Shown: positions 25,213 through 34,777 of the stretch, piece by piece
Layout: each line of letters starts with the position of its first letter
How positions within the stretch are numbered: position 1 is the stretch's first letter
NCBI RefSeq assembly: GCF_001280595.1
Contig: NZ_LITU01000070.1
Span: 495,442 to 559,441 of the forward strand
DNA: 64,000 bases
Reading direction: 5' to 3'
Source: Paenibacillus xylanivorans
GTDB taxonomy: Bacteria > Bacillota > Bacilli > Paenibacillales > Paenibacillaceae
Program-made: the position numbers and the translations under genes
The notes under the pieces: model-generated
Told to the model about the DNA's origin: nothing
Database searches by the model: none
Seen by the model: only the letters and a program-made list of their open reading frames with translations

Positions 25213-26187
25213 TCATTCCAATTCGGTCCCCGAACTCTGGTGCGCTGGACCCGACTCGTTGGATATATCCTGAACGGAATTGCGATATTGAAGCGGGCTC
25301 TGGCCAGTCCATCGCTTGAATTGCCGACTAAAGTGGGACAGATGGGTATAGCCCAGCTTCCATGCAATTTCACCCAGAGAGAGCTTCGGCTGTTCGATCA
25401 GCACTTTGGCTTCCTGCAGTTTCAGGCTGGACAGATAGGCTCGTGGAGATTGTCCGTACACTTTGCGGAAGATCTGCAACCCATAACCTGGACTGATGCC
25501 AAACGAGGATATGATCTGCTCCACTTTGACGGTGGATACATTACCCTCCTTGATTCGAAGTTGCGTATGGAATGCTTGTTTGATGGCTTCTGCGATGGCC
25601 CCTGCATAATGCATGGCTGCTGGAGCTGGAGCATTAGGCGAAGCATCAGTTCGTGTGGGTTGTGGTTCACGGTCAGCTGCCTGGGATAACAGGGCAAATA
25701 GTTCAAACATGCGTGCCTGCATTATAAATTTGTCTGTGGAAGTGTATGCCTCCGATGTTCTGATCATGTTCATCCAGTTCTCCAGGACGGGACGTATTAG
25801 CATGTTATCTGTGGTGCCTGCCTCATAGATTCGGCTGTGATGTGACATCAGCTTCAGGGTGAATACAGGATCATCCACATTAAAATGAGCACTGAAATAC
25901 ATCATGCCCTCAGGTGAAACACATTGGTTTGTATGCTTGAATCCTGGTGGAATCAGCAGAATGGAACCTGCCTCAACTGTATAGGTATACCCGTGAATCA
26001 CGCTCTCCTGGGTACCCTTTATAATCAGCATCATTTCAAAGCCCGGATGGGATTCCTCCGGCATCGCCCAACCGTATGGAACTTGTTGGCTGTGCGCTCC
26101 ATAGAATTTAATGTTACAGTCGATAATAGGCAGCCAGTGAGCCATTGTATGATGTGGCATTTCTCTAAGCTGTGATCGGATATCCAT
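25213..26187 (-). CDS. AraC-family regulator with cupin sensor
   Basis: A 324-aa regulator. The N-terminal arm is a small beta-barrel (HPGFEMMLIIKGTQESVIHG, EAGSILLIPPGFKH). The C-terminus has two helix-turn-helix motifs (KVEQIISSFGISPGYGLQIF and LGEIAWKLGYTHLSHFSRQF) followed by KRWTGQSPLQYR. ATG 26187 follows GAGGTG by 6 bases. It diverges from the GH42 gene and is the obvious candidate to control it in response to a galactoside. Confidence 0.88.
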   Translation of the reverse strand: MDIRSQLREMPHHTMAHWLPIIDCNIKFYGAHSQQVPYGWAMPEESHPGFEMMLIIKGTQESVIHGYTYTVEAGSILLIPPGFKHTNQCVSPEGMMYFSAHFNVDDPVFTLKLMSHHSRIYEAGTTDNMLIRPVLENWMNMIRTSEAYTSTDKFIMQARMFELFALLSQAADREPQPTRTDASPNAPAPAAMHYAGAIAEAIKQAFHTQLRIKEGNVSTVKVEQIISSFGISPGYGLQIFRKVYGQSPRAYLSSLKLQEAKVLIEQPKLSLGEIAWKLGYTHLSHFSRQFKRWTGQSPLQYRNSVQDISNESGPAHQSSGTELE

Positions 26188-26346
26188 GAGATTCACCTCG
26201 GAAAAGGGTAAAAACAACTCGCTTTGTACAATCGGCACCCATAGTATACTTCATTATAATCAGTTTAACGCCAACATTGAAAATCGCAGAGCAGGAGGGC
26301 GTTTGGACAGATGGATGAGCATCTAATGTACTTCAATAGATATTAA

Positions 26347-26392
26347 TGTAAACGTTATCATTTTTCAAATGAATTATTTCATTTTGTATAAA
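26347..26392 (+). promoter_or_regulatory. CcpA cre box and promoter of the GH42 gene
   Basis: TGTAAACGTTATCA (26347-26360) fits the cre consensus TGWAANCGNTNWCA at every position. A promoter TTCAAA-N17-TATAAA (26364-26392) starts 4 bp downstream. Catabolite control by CcpA is likely. Confidence 0.82.
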
Positions 26393-26434
26393 TGCCAAGA
26401 GCTCCATACTTCCATATGATAAGGGGATTTTAAC

Positions 26435-28438
26435 ATGGACAAGTTATTGTACGGGGTAGCCTATTATGATGAATATATGCCTTACGAGCGATTGGACAAG
26501 GATATTCAGATGATGAAGGATGCAGGCATCAATGTGGTGCGGATTGCGGAATCAACCTGGAGTACACATGAACCGCAGAGTGGCGTCTTCGACTTCTCCT
26601 CCGTAGATCGTGTACTGGATGCCATGCACGCGGCGGGCATTCAGGTCATCGTTGGTACCCCTACGTATGCTGTTCCGACGTGGATGGTCAAGGAGCACCC
26701 GGGTGTTCTGGCAACAACGGTGCAGGGACCAGGTAAATATGGTGCGCGGCAAATTATGGACATTACACATCCGACGTTTCTGTTCTATGCGGAACGTATC
26801 ATTCGCAAGCTGATTTCCCGTGTCAGCAGACACCCTGCCGTGATTGGTTATCAGACGGATAATGAAACGAAGCATTACAACACCGCTGGAGATAACGTAC
26901 AATTACAATTCGTCAAATATATGCGTAACAAGTTCAGCTCACTGGATGAACTGAACAAGGAATTTGGGCTGGATTATTGGAGTAACCGCATCAATAGCTG
27001 GGAGGACTTCCCTTCGGTTGTCGGTACGATCAATGGCAGTCTCGGAGCTGAATTTGCCAAATTCCAACGCCAACTGGTAACCGATTTTCTAGCGTGGCAG
27101 GTCGGAATTGTAAATGAGTACAAGCAGGAAGGGCAGTTTGTTACCCAGAACTTTGACTTCGATTGGCGTGGATATTCGTACGGCATTCAGGGGGATGTGG
27201 ACCATTTTGCCGCATCCAAGCCTTTTGACATCACCAGTGTGGACATCTATCATCCGTCGCAGGATGAGCTGACAGGCATTGAGATTTCATTCGGCGGTGA
27301 CGTGGCGCGCTCCACCAAACAATCAAACTATCTCGTACTGGAGACGGAAGCACAGGCATTCTGGCACTGGGTTCCTTATCCGGGACAGCTTCGCCTTCAG
27401 GCGTTTAGCCACTTGGCCTCCGGAGCCAACATGGTCGCCTATTGGCACTGGCATTCCTTGCATAATTCGTTCGAGACGTATTGGAAAGGATTGCTGAGCC
27501 ACGATTTTGAACCGAATCCGGTATACAACGAGGCCAAGACGATCGGCCGGGATTTTGCCAGACTCAGCCCACAGCTGGTGAATTTGAAGAAAACAAATCG
27601 GGTAGCAGTGCTGTTCAGCAATGAGGCATTGACTGCAATTAAGTGGTTCGGGTTTAATTTTACCAGTGACAAAAAATACAATGACGTTGTGCGCTGGATG
27701 TATGACGAATTATACAAAATGAACATAGGCTGTGATCTGATTGATCCGTCTGCTGAGAGTTATGAAGGCTATGATGTAATTGTTGTGCCTGCTTTGTACG
27801 CAGCTTCCGATGCCTTGCTTGAGAGGCTGAACCAATTTGTACAGGATGGTGGGCATGTCGTTTACTCCTTTAAGAGCGGGTTCGCCAATGAACACATTAA
27901 GGTCCGCTCTACCCGCCAGCCTGGACTGATCAGTGAGGCTTGTGGCATCAGTTACAACCTGTTCGTTGAGCCGAAAAATGTGTCGCTGCGAGATGATCCG
28001 TTCGAGGTTGGAGAGGAACAGAATCAGATTCACACCTGGATGGAGCTCATTACGCCAACAACCGCTGAAGTACTGGCCTGGTATGATCATGCTCACTGGG
28101 GTGAATATGCGGCAATTACCCAGAATGCCTATGGTAAGGGCAAAGCGACGTACGTTGGATGTTATACCAGCTCCGAGGTGATCCGCAAAGTGCTGGAAAG
28201 TGTCATGAAGGAAGCCGGACTGTGGGGAGCCGATCAGGAATTGGCTTTTCCAATCATCGTGAAGAGCGGAGTGAATGAGCAAGGGAATACGATTCGGTAT
28301 TTCTTTAACTACTCCGATCAGGCGACTTCGTTCGTGAATGCCTACGGAGATGGAACGGAACTTTTGGCAGGAACAGCGGTGTCCGGAGGGCACAACATTG
28401 AACTGGAACCGTGGGGGTTCTGCATTATTGAGCAATAA
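26435..28438 (+). CDS. GH42 beta-galactosidase
   Basis: A 667-aa cytosolic enzyme with the GH42 order: a TIM barrel from LLYGVAYYDEYMP, the acid/base Glu in IGYQTDNETKHY, the nucleophile Glu in LVLETEAQAFWHW, then a glutaminase-like trimerisation domain (from about 390, NRVAVLFSNEA) and a C-terminal beta domain. It hydrolyses terminal beta-galactosides, in soil bacteria often galacto-oligosaccharides from pectic galactan. It is followed by a YesM/YesN two-component pair and a sugar ABC importer, and preceded by a divergent AraC regulator and a cre box, so the whole block looks like a galactan-oligosaccharide utilisation locus. Confidence 0.92.
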   Translation: MDKLLYGVAYYDEYMPYERLDKDIQMMKDAGINVVRIAESTWSTHEPQSGVFDFSSVDRVLDAMHAAGIQVIVGTPTYAVPTWMVKEHPGVLATTVQGPGKYGARQIMDITHPTFLFYAERIIRKLISRVSRHPAVIGYQTDNETKHYNTAGDNVQLQFVKYMRNKFSSLDELNKEFGLDYWSNRINSWEDFPSVVGTINGSLGAEFAKFQRQLVTDFLAWQVGIVNEYKQEGQFVTQNFDFDWRGYSYGIQGDVDHFAASKPFDITSVDIYHPSQDELTGIEISFGGDVARSTKQSNYLVLETEAQAFWHWVPYPGQLRLQAFSHLASGANMVAYWHWHSLHNSFETYWKGLLSHDFEPNPVYNEAKTIGRDFARLSPQLVNLKKTNRVAVLFSNEALTAIKWFGFNFTSDKKYNDVVRWMYDELYKMNIGCDLIDPSAESYEGYDVIVVPALYAASDALLERLNQFVQDGGHVVYSFKSGFANEHIKVRSTRQPGLISEACGISYNLFVEPKNVSLRDDPFEVGEEQNQIHTWMELITPTTAEVLAWYDHAHWGEYAAITQNAYGKGKATYVGCYTSSEVIRKVLESVMKEAGLWGADQELAFPIIVKSGVNEQGNTIRYFFNYSDQATSFVNAYGDGTELLAGTAVSGGHNIELEPWGFCIIEQ

Positions 28439-28456
28439 TGGGAAATCATAAATGAA

Positions 28457-28485
28457 TTGACAAGTCTGTTTTCAATGATTATAAA
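28457..28485 (+). promoter_or_regulatory. Sigma-A promoter of the two-component genes
   Basis: TTGACA (28457-28462), a 17-bp spacer, TATAAA (28480-28485). It starts 19 bp after the GH42 stop, so the kinase and regulator have their own promoter. Confidence 0.8.
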
Positions 28486-28501
28486 AAGAATACCAAGACC
28501 A

Positions 28502-28540
28502 AAGCGCCCTCGGCTTCATGCTGGGGCGTTTATCTTATTT
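28502..28540 (+). terminator. Hairpin between GH42 and the sensor kinase
   Basis: AAGCGCCCT pairs with GGGGCGTTT (9 bp with G-U pairs), followed by ATCTTATTTT. It could end the GH42 transcript, but it also lies just downstream of the kinase promoter, within its leader. Confidence 0.5.
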
Positions 28541-28568
28541 TAGCTCATAGCTCAGGAGTGGATGCCTC

Positions 28569-30359
28569 GTGTTTACCGAATTATATCGGAAGCTTATTGA
28601 TCCGTTCAAACGCAGCATTCGCAACAAATTGATACTCACCATGACGTTTCTGACGATTTTGCCCGTAATTGCCATGACGGTTGTAGCGGCCGAGAATACC
28701 CGTTCTTCGATGGAAGAAGAGATCATGGAGACCAACCGTGCAAATATGAATTGGGCCTCCATCTATTTGGGTGAACAATTCGCGCGGATGAACAATCTCA
28801 TCTATTCCATTCAGATCAGTGATGAGCTGCATCAGTATTTGGCATTGAATCAGGATGCTCCAGCTGCCAGCCGATTCGATGAGCAGAAGGCGGTGTTCAA
28901 CATGCTGAACAGTGTATATTATTCGGCTGGTAACTATGTATTTGGTGTGGAATTATACCTGAAGGAACTGGATACGTTGTTCACCTTTAACTCAATGGAA
29001 AGCCGAATCCGATCGGTCCCGGACATTCCTTCGGCATACGATGAACTTTTTGAGCACCATAAGGATTTTACGATTATTAACGATCCGAATGATTCAGAGA
29101 AGTTTCATATGACCCGCAGCATGAACCGTTTCGAGGATCAGGCGCAGATCGGCGCGATCAGTCTGGAAGTCAAGTGGGCCGAATTCAATCAGACGCTGGA
29201 ATTGCTGGACAGCCGGGGAGATTATGCGGTGTACATCGCGGATAGTACGGGAAGTCCGGTCTATCAGCCAAACAAAGAGATACAGCCTTCAGCAGAAGCG
29301 CTGGAAAGACTCGCAGCTACGAAGGATAGCTCCGGTTTCATTCGAACAGCCAAGGAATATGTATTCTATCATGCCATTGACCCATCAGGAATGCGGCTGA
29401 TCAAAATTGTTCCTTCCCATGTCATCAATGAGAGTGCGATGGAAACGATGAAGTATGGTCTTGTTGTGGGTGGGTTGGCTACCGTAGTCTCGGTGTTGTT
29501 GGCAGCACTTGTGGCTTGGCGAACATCCAAACCGATTGTTACACTGGCAAATTCCATGAAGGGAATCCAACTGATCAAAGACAAGGAAGTGGTGCGCAGT
29601 GGTCGGGTGGATGAGATTGGTCTGCTGGAGACAAATCTGCATGGTATGGCAAGTCGCATCCGGGAACATATCCGGGACAATTATCTGATGAACCTGGAGA
29701 AACAGACTGCTGAGCTCAAAGCGCTTCAGTCCCAGATTCACCCGCATTTTCTGCAAAACACATTGCAGATGATCGGAGGTATGGTGTATTCACAGAAGCC
29801 TGCAGACAGTTACAAAGTGATTCGTGCATTAAGTGAGATGTTCCGTTATATTGTCAGAGCGCCGGATGGTCTCGTGCCATTGCAGTCCGAATTGGACCAA
29901 CTGGAGCATTATATGCTCATCCAGAAGCAGCGTTTTGCCAGCAGACTTGAATATAAACTGGAGATTGAAGGCGGGCTGGGAGACTGCTATATTCCCAAGT
30001 TGTCCCTGCAGCCGATTGTGGAGAATGCATTTGTCCATGGTCTGGAGAGAAAGCAGGGAGAGTGGAAATTGAACATTGAAGTTGTCCGACGGGATCATGA
30101 AGTAACCATCCGCATTTCCGATAATGGGGTGGGTATGGATCAAGAGAGGCTGGCCGAGATGCAATCCAGGCTGTCCAAGCTGTCCCAGCAAGGTGACAGG
30201 GTATGGAGCTCGGGGACAAGCATTGGACTGGTCAATGCCGCATCACGCATTGTGATGCACTTTGGGCCTGCATACGGCATGAACATGGAGAGTAGGGAAG
30301 GACAGGGAACGAGTGTTACTGTTCGAATTCCTTGCCATACAGGAGGCGAGATCTCGTGA
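28569..30359 (+). CDS. Sensor histidine kinase, YesM/LytS type
   Basis: A 596-aa membrane kinase: TM1 at about 20-42, an extracytoplasmic sensor of about 250 residues, TM2 at about 296-318 (YGLVVGGLATVVSVLLAALV), HAMP, then the His_kinase domain with the phospho-acceptor in QSQIHPHFLQNTLQ and an ATPase domain (LQPIVENAFVHGLE, ISDNGVGMD). GTG 28569 has AGGAGTGG 8 bases upstream. In this family the kinase senses extracellular sugar and signals to a YesN-type AraC response regulator, here the next gene, which overlaps it by 4 bases. Confidence 0.9.
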   Translation: MFTELYRKLIDPFKRSIRNKLILTMTFLTILPVIAMTVVAAENTRSSMEEEIMETNRANMNWASIYLGEQFARMNNLIYSIQISDELHQYLALNQDAPAASRFDEQKAVFNMLNSVYYSAGNYVFGVELYLKELDTLFTFNSMESRIRSVPDIPSAYDELFEHHKDFTIINDPNDSEKFHMTRSMNRFEDQAQIGAISLEVKWAEFNQTLELLDSRGDYAVYIADSTGSPVYQPNKEIQPSAEALERLAATKDSSGFIRTAKEYVFYHAIDPSGMRLIKIVPSHVINESAMETMKYGLVVGGLATVVSVLLAALVAWRTSKPIVTLANSMKGIQLIKDKEVVRSGRVDEIGLLETNLHGMASRIREHIRDNYLMNLEKQTAELKALQSQIHPHFLQNTLQMIGGMVYSQKPADSYKVIRALSEMFRYIVRAPDGLVPLQSELDQLEHYMLIQKQRFASRLEYKLEIEGGLGDCYIPKLSLQPIVENAFVHGLERKQGEWKLNIEVVRRDHEVTIRISDNGVGMDQERLAEMQSRLSKLSQQGDRVWSSGTSIGLVNAASRIVMHFGPAYGMNMESREGQGTSVTVRIPCHTGGEIS

Positions 30360-31456
30360 ACAAAGATCATTATAGAGTGTTAATAGTGGATGACGAGCCA
30401 TGGAACAGAGATATTTTGCGCAATTTGGGCACGTGGGATGAGCTTGGCATGGTGGTTGCAGATGAGGCAGAGGATGGAGGAGAGGCGATCCGGCTGGTAG
30501 AGCAGCACCAACCCCATATTATCATTACAGACATGCGTATGCCGGGTACAGACGGCGTGGAACTGCTCCAGACGCTGAGCGCACAATATCCGCATATCAA
30601 AGTGATTGTAGTCAGCGGATATGATGATTTCAATTATGCGAAGCATGCGATTCGTCACCGTGCCGCTGATTATCTGCTCAAGCCCGTGAATCCTGATGAA
30701 TTGAATAACGTTCTGGCTAAATGTAAACGAGAATTGGAAAAGACCGAATCCGGGCCAGAGTCCTGGGAACCATATCCTTCCGCTTTTTCGGGGGAATTCT
30801 CGTTGTTCCAGCATCAGGCACGCCTGCGTTTTAACGACTTGAATGTTCAGGGATTACGGGAGCTGTTCCAACAGCTGGAGCAACGGCTCGATACCAGTGG
30901 CATTCAAAGACCTCAACAGCTTGGGCGGATCGCATACGAATTGCAGACGCTACTGGGTGAGCTGTGTGTTTCCAACGGCTTATGCGAGCAACCCGTAGCA
31001 GCTGTGCTCCCGCCGCCGACGGCTCTGGCGTCCATCGCATCGGCGATAGATTGGATATCGGCATCATACTATACTTCGTTGGAGCAGCTGATTACGCAGC
31101 GCAAATTCAAGAACAAGCTGAACCTGGACGAGGTGAAGCAACACATCGAGCAGCACTGCATGGAGATGATTACGCTGGAGCAGCTCGCCCAGATCTTTTT
31201 TGTCAGCAAAGAATATCTCAGCAAGGTATTCAAAAAAGAATACGGCGTGAATGTGACCGACTATATTGTCCAGTTACGCATGGCAAGAGCAAAGGAATGG
31301 GTGCTGGATGATCAGATTCCATTCAAGCATATTGCCGAGATGACAGGTTATGAGGATGTATCTTACTTTTACCGGGTATTCAAGAAACACTTCGGAGTTT
31401 CGCCCGGGGAGATGCGAAAGGGACAGCCTCGTGTGTCAGATAACAGCCCCGACTAA
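30356..31456 (+). CDS. AraC-type response regulator, YesN-like
   Basis: A 366-aa two-domain regulator. The receiver domain (1-125) has VLIVDDEPWNRD, the phospho-acceptor Asp in IIITDMRMPGTDG and the conserved Lys in YLLKPVNPDEL. The C-terminus (about 260-360) holds two helix-turn-helix motifs (ITLEQLAQIFFVSKEYLSKV and HIAEMTGYEDVSYFYRVFKK). GTG 30356 overlaps the kinase stop (GTGA), with AGGAGG upstream inside the kinase gene. It likely activates the ABC importer genes that follow. Confidence 0.9.
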   Translation: MNKDHYRVLIVDDEPWNRDILRNLGTWDELGMVVADEAEDGGEAIRLVEQHQPHIIITDMRMPGTDGVELLQTLSAQYPHIKVIVVSGYDDFNYAKHAIRHRAADYLLKPVNPDELNNVLAKCKRELEKTESGPESWEPYPSAFSGEFSLFQHQARLRFNDLNVQGLRELFQQLEQRLDTSGIQRPQQLGRIAYELQTLLGELCVSNGLCEQPVAAVLPPPTALASIASAIDWISASYYTSLEQLITQRKFKNKLNLDEVKQHIEQHCMEMITLEQLAQIFFVSKEYLSKVFKKEYGVNVTDYIVQLRMARAKEWVLDDQIPFKHIAEMTGYEDVSYFYRVFKKHFGVSPGEMRKGQPRVSDNSPD

Positions 31457-31525
31457 TTCATTCACAGAGCGTTTATGGTTGGATTAAGGTTTAAAATAAT
31501 CCAATAAACGAGTCTAATTTTGTCC

Positions 31526-31556
31526 AATGAAGCGCTTTCATTTCGTGATATATAAT
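31526..31556 (+). promoter_or_regulatory. Promoter of the sugar ABC operon with a cre-like site
   Basis: TATAAT at 31551-31556 has no good -35, which suits activator dependence. GAAGCGCTTTCA (31529-31540) resembles a cre with one base missing in the left arm and overlaps the -35 region. Confidence 0.5.
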
Positions 31557-31600
31557 GATCCTATGAAAGACAAACCAGTTACACCGGGAGGTCATAAGAG

Positions 31601-32881
31601 ATGAAAGTATGGAAAAGCGTAGCAAGTGCGGTACTTGTGAGTGTTCTGCTCGCAGGCTGCGGTTCCAATGCGGGTACGGATGGTTCGACGGAGGGAGCTG
31701 CTTCGGGCAGTACGGTGTCCCTCAAAGTATTCATTGCGCAGCCGCGGCTGAAAGAACATTACGATAAATATATAGAACAGTTCAAAGCCAAGGAGAAAGC
31801 CGAAAAAAATATTGAGGTCAATGTGCAGCTGGAGATGCCGCCAGCAGATAATGCGCCGCAGATTCTGAAAACACGACTGGCCTCCAACGATGCACCGGAC
31901 GTGTTCGCCCTTCATGCGGTGAATGAAATTCCACCATTCAGCAAAGCGGGTTATCTGGAAGACCTGTCGGGTCAACCTTTTGTCGATAAATTACTTGATT
32001 CCGTCAAACCTTCCGTAACGGATGCGTCGGGTAAAGTCGTGGCCGTTCCTTTGGAAACGTTATCTTGGGGGTACCTGTACAATAAGGATATTTTCAAAGA
32101 GCAGGGGCTAGAGGTACCAACCACTTTGACGGAAATGAAAGCGGTCGTGGAAAAGCTGAAAGCAGCCAATATCACACCGTTTGAACTGTCGTACAAAGAG
32201 GCTTGGATTCCACAACTTTTCCTGCCACTTACCGTGGGTGCACTGACTCAGTCAGAACACAAAGACTTCCTGGATAAGATGAATCAGGATCAAGGTTCCT
32301 TCTCGGATATGAAAGCATTGTTCGACATCTTCGATCTCGTCAATGCCAATGGAACGGAGAAAGCGCTTGAAGTGGGCGGCGATGATGGATCGGCAGCCTT
32401 TGCAACAGGCAAAGCAGCAATGTGGATTCAAGGACCTTGGTTCGCGGAAACCATCCTGAAGTCCAATCCGGACATCAACTTCGGTGTAGCGCCACTGCCA
32501 ATCAATGACAATCCGGATGATACCAAAATCAATCTGAGCACATCGACTTCACTGGCCGTATCTTCCTCCAGCAAGAACAAGGAAGTGGCACTCGACTTCG
32601 TAAACTATGTTCTGGATGACAAGGATTCAAGTGCATTCTATGAAGCACTCAAATTCAATCCGGTTGCCAAAATCCATGACTTCAAAAGCTTCCCTTGGGT
32701 AGACGATGCCCTGAAATATGTAAATGAAGGCAAGGCGTATCAGGATCCATCCATTCCTCAAGCTGTTAAGGATGAATCAGGCAAAGCGCTGCAAGGTTAC
32801 TACTCCGGACAATTGGATCAGCAGCAGGTGATTGCTGCGCTCGACAAGGCGTGGAAATCCTACAACAAAGTCAACAAGTAA
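31601..32881 (+). CDS. Sugar ABC transporter substrate-binding lipoprotein (family 1)
   Basis: A 426-aa protein with a lipoprotein signal peptide (SAVLVSVLLAGC, lipobox LAGC) and the family 1 binding fold: TLSWGYLYNKDIFKEQGLEV, the KAAMWIQGPWFAET strand and VALDFVNYVLDDKDSSAFYE. It is tethered outside the membrane and delivers an oligosaccharide to the two permeases downstream. An aromatic-rich pocket suits a sugar ligand; the GH42 gene upstream points to galacto-oligosaccharides. Confidence 0.92.
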   Translation: MKVWKSVASAVLVSVLLAGCGSNAGTDGSTEGAASGSTVSLKVFIAQPRLKEHYDKYIEQFKAKEKAEKNIEVNVQLEMPPADNAPQILKTRLASNDAPDVFALHAVNEIPPFSKAGYLEDLSGQPFVDKLLDSVKPSVTDASGKVVAVPLETLSWGYLYNKDIFKEQGLEVPTTLTEMKAVVEKLKAANITPFELSYKEAWIPQLFLPLTVGALTQSEHKDFLDKMNQDQGSFSDMKALFDIFDLVNANGTEKALEVGGDDGSAAFATGKAAMWIQGPWFAETILKSNPDINFGVAPLPINDNPDDTKINLSTSTSLAVSSSSKNKEVALDFVNYVLDDKDSSAFYEALKFNPVAKIHDFKSFPWVDDALKYVNEGKAYQDPSIPQAVKDESGKALQGYYSGQLDQQQVIAALDKAWKSYNKVNK

Positions 32882-32960
32882 GCAGATGAAACGGCTGGGC
32901 AGAACGGTCATCGTTCCCCCGTTTACACGAGTCTGCTTAGAGTGAAAAGGGGGAGAACCA

Positions 32961-33845
32961 ATGGCTACGAATGTGTTCAAGAAGTATCTGTCGCTGCTCG
33001 CGTTCACTGCGCCTGCCTTTGTCATCTATGCCATTTTCCTGCTGTATCCCACATTTAGCGGCTTGTTCTACAGCTTGACGGACTGGAATGGTCTGAACCG
33101 GGATTACAGTTTTATCGGTCTGGGGAACTTCGTTGAGCTGTTCAAGGAAGATCCCGACTTTCTGAATTCCCTGTGGTTCACGCTGAAATATGTGGTGTTT
33201 ATGTTGATTCTGCAAAACGGGATTGCCTTGCTGCTCGCCGTGTTCATTGAGACACGGACGCGCAGCAAGGGGTTATTCCGGACACTGTTTTTCATGCCGA
33301 ATATGATCAGTACGATCATTAGCGCCTTTATGTGGACATTCATCTTCTCACAAGTGCTGCCGCAGTTAGCCGAAAAGCTTGCTTTCACTTTTCTGGACCA
33401 GCAATGGCTGGGTGATCCGAAATTCTCATTCTACTCCATCCTGATCGTATCGCTCTGGAATGGTGTGGGGTATATGATGATCATCTATCTGGCTGCCCTG
33501 CAAGGTGTTCCGAAGAGCCTGAAGGAAGCCGCTGTAATAGATGGAGCCAATGCATTTCAAGTGCTGCGTAATGTCGTATTGCCGATGATTACTCATGCCG
33601 TGACGATCTGTTTCTTCCTAACGCTGAACGGAGCCTTCAAAGTATTTGAAGTCGTGTACGGTCTGACAGGTGGCGGTCCAGGCAGAGCCACTCAGGTCAT
33701 TACGATGAATATCTATGAAGAGGCATTCTCCAACAACTTTAGATACGGCTATGCCAGTGCCAAGTCGGTTGTGTTATTCGTCATCGTGCTCATCTTCACA
33801 CTCATTCAGATTACGGTGATGAAGAAGAAAGAGGTGGAAGCATGA
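32961..33845 (+). CDS. Sugar ABC transporter permease (MalF/UgpA type)
   Basis: A 294-aa membrane protein with six predicted helices (first at LLAFTAPAFVIYAIFLLYPT) and the EAA loop EAAVIDGANAFQVLRNVVLP that docks the ATPase. AAGGGGGAG precedes the ATG. Its stop overlaps the next permease start (ATGA). Confidence 0.92.
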   Translation: MATNVFKKYLSLLAFTAPAFVIYAIFLLYPTFSGLFYSLTDWNGLNRDYSFIGLGNFVELFKEDPDFLNSLWFTLKYVVFMLILQNGIALLLAVFIETRTRSKGLFRTLFFMPNMISTIISAFMWTFIFSQVLPQLAEKLAFTFLDQQWLGDPKFSFYSILIVSLWNGVGYMMIIYLAALQGVPKSLKEAAVIDGANAFQVLRNVVLPMITHAVTICFFLTLNGAFKVFEVVYGLTGGGPGRATQVITMNIYEEAFSNNFRYGYASAKSVVLFVIVLIFTLIQITVMKKKEVEA

Positions 33846-34669
33846 GGATGCAACGAATTAACAGCTACTTGATTCGACTGCTGCTGGTGCTGGGCTCCCT
33901 CGTCGCAATGCTGCCAATCTACATGGCGATTGTGAACTCATTCAAAACTCAAGGCGAAATGTTCCAGTCCTTTATTGCGCTCCCTACGACATTTCATTGG
34001 GAAAACTATTCGGATGCGTTTAACAAAATCAACTTGCTGGGCAGCTCATTGAACTCGGCAATCGTGTCCTTCCTGGGCATTGGTGGTATCGTATTCTGCG
34101 CTTCATTGGCCGGATACAAGCTGTCGCGTACCTCAGGCAGATTGAGCAACCTGATCTTCTTCCTGTTCGTGGCTTCCATGCTCGTACCTTTTCACTCGAT
34201 CATGATTCCGTTGACACGGGTAGCCAAAGGACTTCACGTCCAAGGAAGCACATACGGCCTGGCACTGATCTATATCGGACTTGGTGTGAACATGGCTATC
34301 TTCCTGTATCACGGGTTTGTTAAGTCCATCCCGCGTGAATTGGAAGAGTCGGCACAGATGGATGGATGCAATGAGTTCCAGACGTTCTTCCAGATTATCT
34401 TTCCATTGTTGCTGCCGATTACAGTCACCATCGCCATTTTGGACTTCCTGTGGATCTGGAATGACTTCCTGTTGCCACTGCTCATGCTGACGGATGTGAA
34501 TCGTTATACGTTGATTCTCTCCACGAACATGCTGTTTGGCGAGTACAACAAGGAATGGCCGCTGATTCTGTCTTCTCTGGTACTTACCGCGATTCCGGTG
34601 GTTCTCATCTATGCGTTCTTCCAAAAGTTCATCATGGAGGGCATTGCAGAGGGAGCGGTAAAAGGATAA
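33842..34669 (+). CDS. Sugar ABC transporter permease (MalG/UgpE type)
   Basis: A 275-aa membrane protein with six helices and the EAA loop EESAQMDGCNEFQTFFQIIF. It pairs with the preceding permease. No ATPase gene follows; CUT1 importers of Firmicutes usually share an MsmX-type ATPase encoded elsewhere. Confidence 0.92.
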   Translation: MRMQRINSYLIRLLLVLGSLVAMLPIYMAIVNSFKTQGEMFQSFIALPTTFHWENYSDAFNKINLLGSSLNSAIVSFLGIGGIVFCASLAGYKLSRTSGRLSNLIFFLFVASMLVPFHSIMIPLTRVAKGLHVQGSTYGLALIYIGLGVNMAIFLYHGFVKSIPRELEESAQMDGCNEFQTFFQIIFPLLLPITVTIAILDFLWIWNDFLLPLLMLTDVNRYTLILSTNMLFGEYNKEWPLILSSLVLTAIPVVLIYAFFQKFIMEGIAEGAVKG

Positions 34670-34720
34670 AGAAAACCTGCGACCTGGAAGTATTGGTCTC
34701 ATTTATACTAAAGTTCGAAC

Positions 34721-34770
34721 AAACTGCCTTGATCTGAGGGATGTAATCCCTTCCGATCAAGGCGGTTTTT
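34721..34770. terminator. Terminator between the ABC operon and the MocR gene
   Basis: CTGCCTTGATC (34724-34734) pairs with GATCAAGGCGG (34755-34765) with AAA before and TTTTT after, so it can work in both directions for the converging genes. Confidence 0.88.
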
Positions 34771-34777
34771 CATTTCA

